Of a stretch of DNA of 23,141 bases, positions 23,112 to 23,141 are shown in pieces. Numbering within the stretch: the first letter of the stretch is position 1; each line of letters begins with the position of its first letter. A model generated the notes under the pieces. That model was not told the DNA's origin. It did not search any database and was given only the letters and a program-made list of their open reading frames with translations. Made by a program: the position numbers and the translations under genes. The DNA comes from an uncultured Porphyromonadaceae bacterium (GTDB taxonomy: Bacteria; Bacteroidota; Bacteroidia; Bacteroidales; Muribaculaceae), in NCBI GenBank assembly GCA_900549445.1, contig UROS01000015.1:1-23141 (forward strand), in the 5' to 3' direction.

Positions 23112-23141
23112 TCCAGTTAAAAATTTAACAATTGCGGCGCG

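Larger units (their letters stand above)
22785..23141. other. 357-bp region without a gene at the window end
   Basis: Contains the DUF3467 promoter and, further right, the second copy of the hairpin repeat. Between them (22890-23000) and after the repeat (23112-23141) I see no gene, hairpin or RNA that I recognise. Confidence 0.5.

Overview
The window looks like chromosomal DNA of a gut Bacteroidales bacterium, most likely of the Muribaculaceae (S24-7) type. The signs are high GC for the order, promoters of the Bacteroidota form (TAnnTTTG), starts without a Shine-Dalgarno sequence, a lipoprotein-type RND efflux operon, a DUF3467 protein, and a surface protein with a T9SS-like tail. The genus is inferred from general sequence character; no search was run.

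Region 1 (1-5862, minus strand) is an operon-like set read from right to left. It holds a GrpE-type exchange factor with a long acidic, proline-rich N-terminus, a short Hsp70 without the helical lid, a 960-aa protein with a J-domain-like segment lacking HPD, two zinc ribbons and fibronectin-III-like modules, and a zinc-ribbon protein cut by the window edge. That last gene overlaps the 960-aa gene by ATGA, and its start resembles the N-terminus of TRAFAC-type GTPases. This reads as a dedicated, non-housekeeping chaperone module and is the best candidate here for an undescribed system. A roughly 110-bp hairpin repeat sits inside it, and a related copy lies at the far end of the window.

Region 2 (6237-14880, plus strand) holds the cofactor-independent phosphoglycerate mutase gpmI with a strong terminator. 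After it comes a four-gene cell-envelope operon: periplasmic adaptor lipoprotein, RND pump with an unusual membrane insertion, outer-membrane channel lipoprotein, and an LpxA-family acyltransferase. The operon ends at a textbook terminator.

Region 3 (14955-22784, minus strand) starts, in transcription order, with a DUF3467 protein that has a near-perfect Bacteroidota promoter and its own terminator. Next is a tightly overlapping cysS-mscS-metY cluster. Last is a 1017-aa secreted Ig-like surface protein preceded by a cobalamin riboswitch with its own promoter. The riboswitch predicts B12-repressed expression of that surface protein, which makes it a candidate cobalamin capture or uptake factor.

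No tRNA, rRNA, CRISPR array, transposase or prophage gene was seen. The long open frames opposite the real genes are antisense shadows of GC-rich coding sequence.
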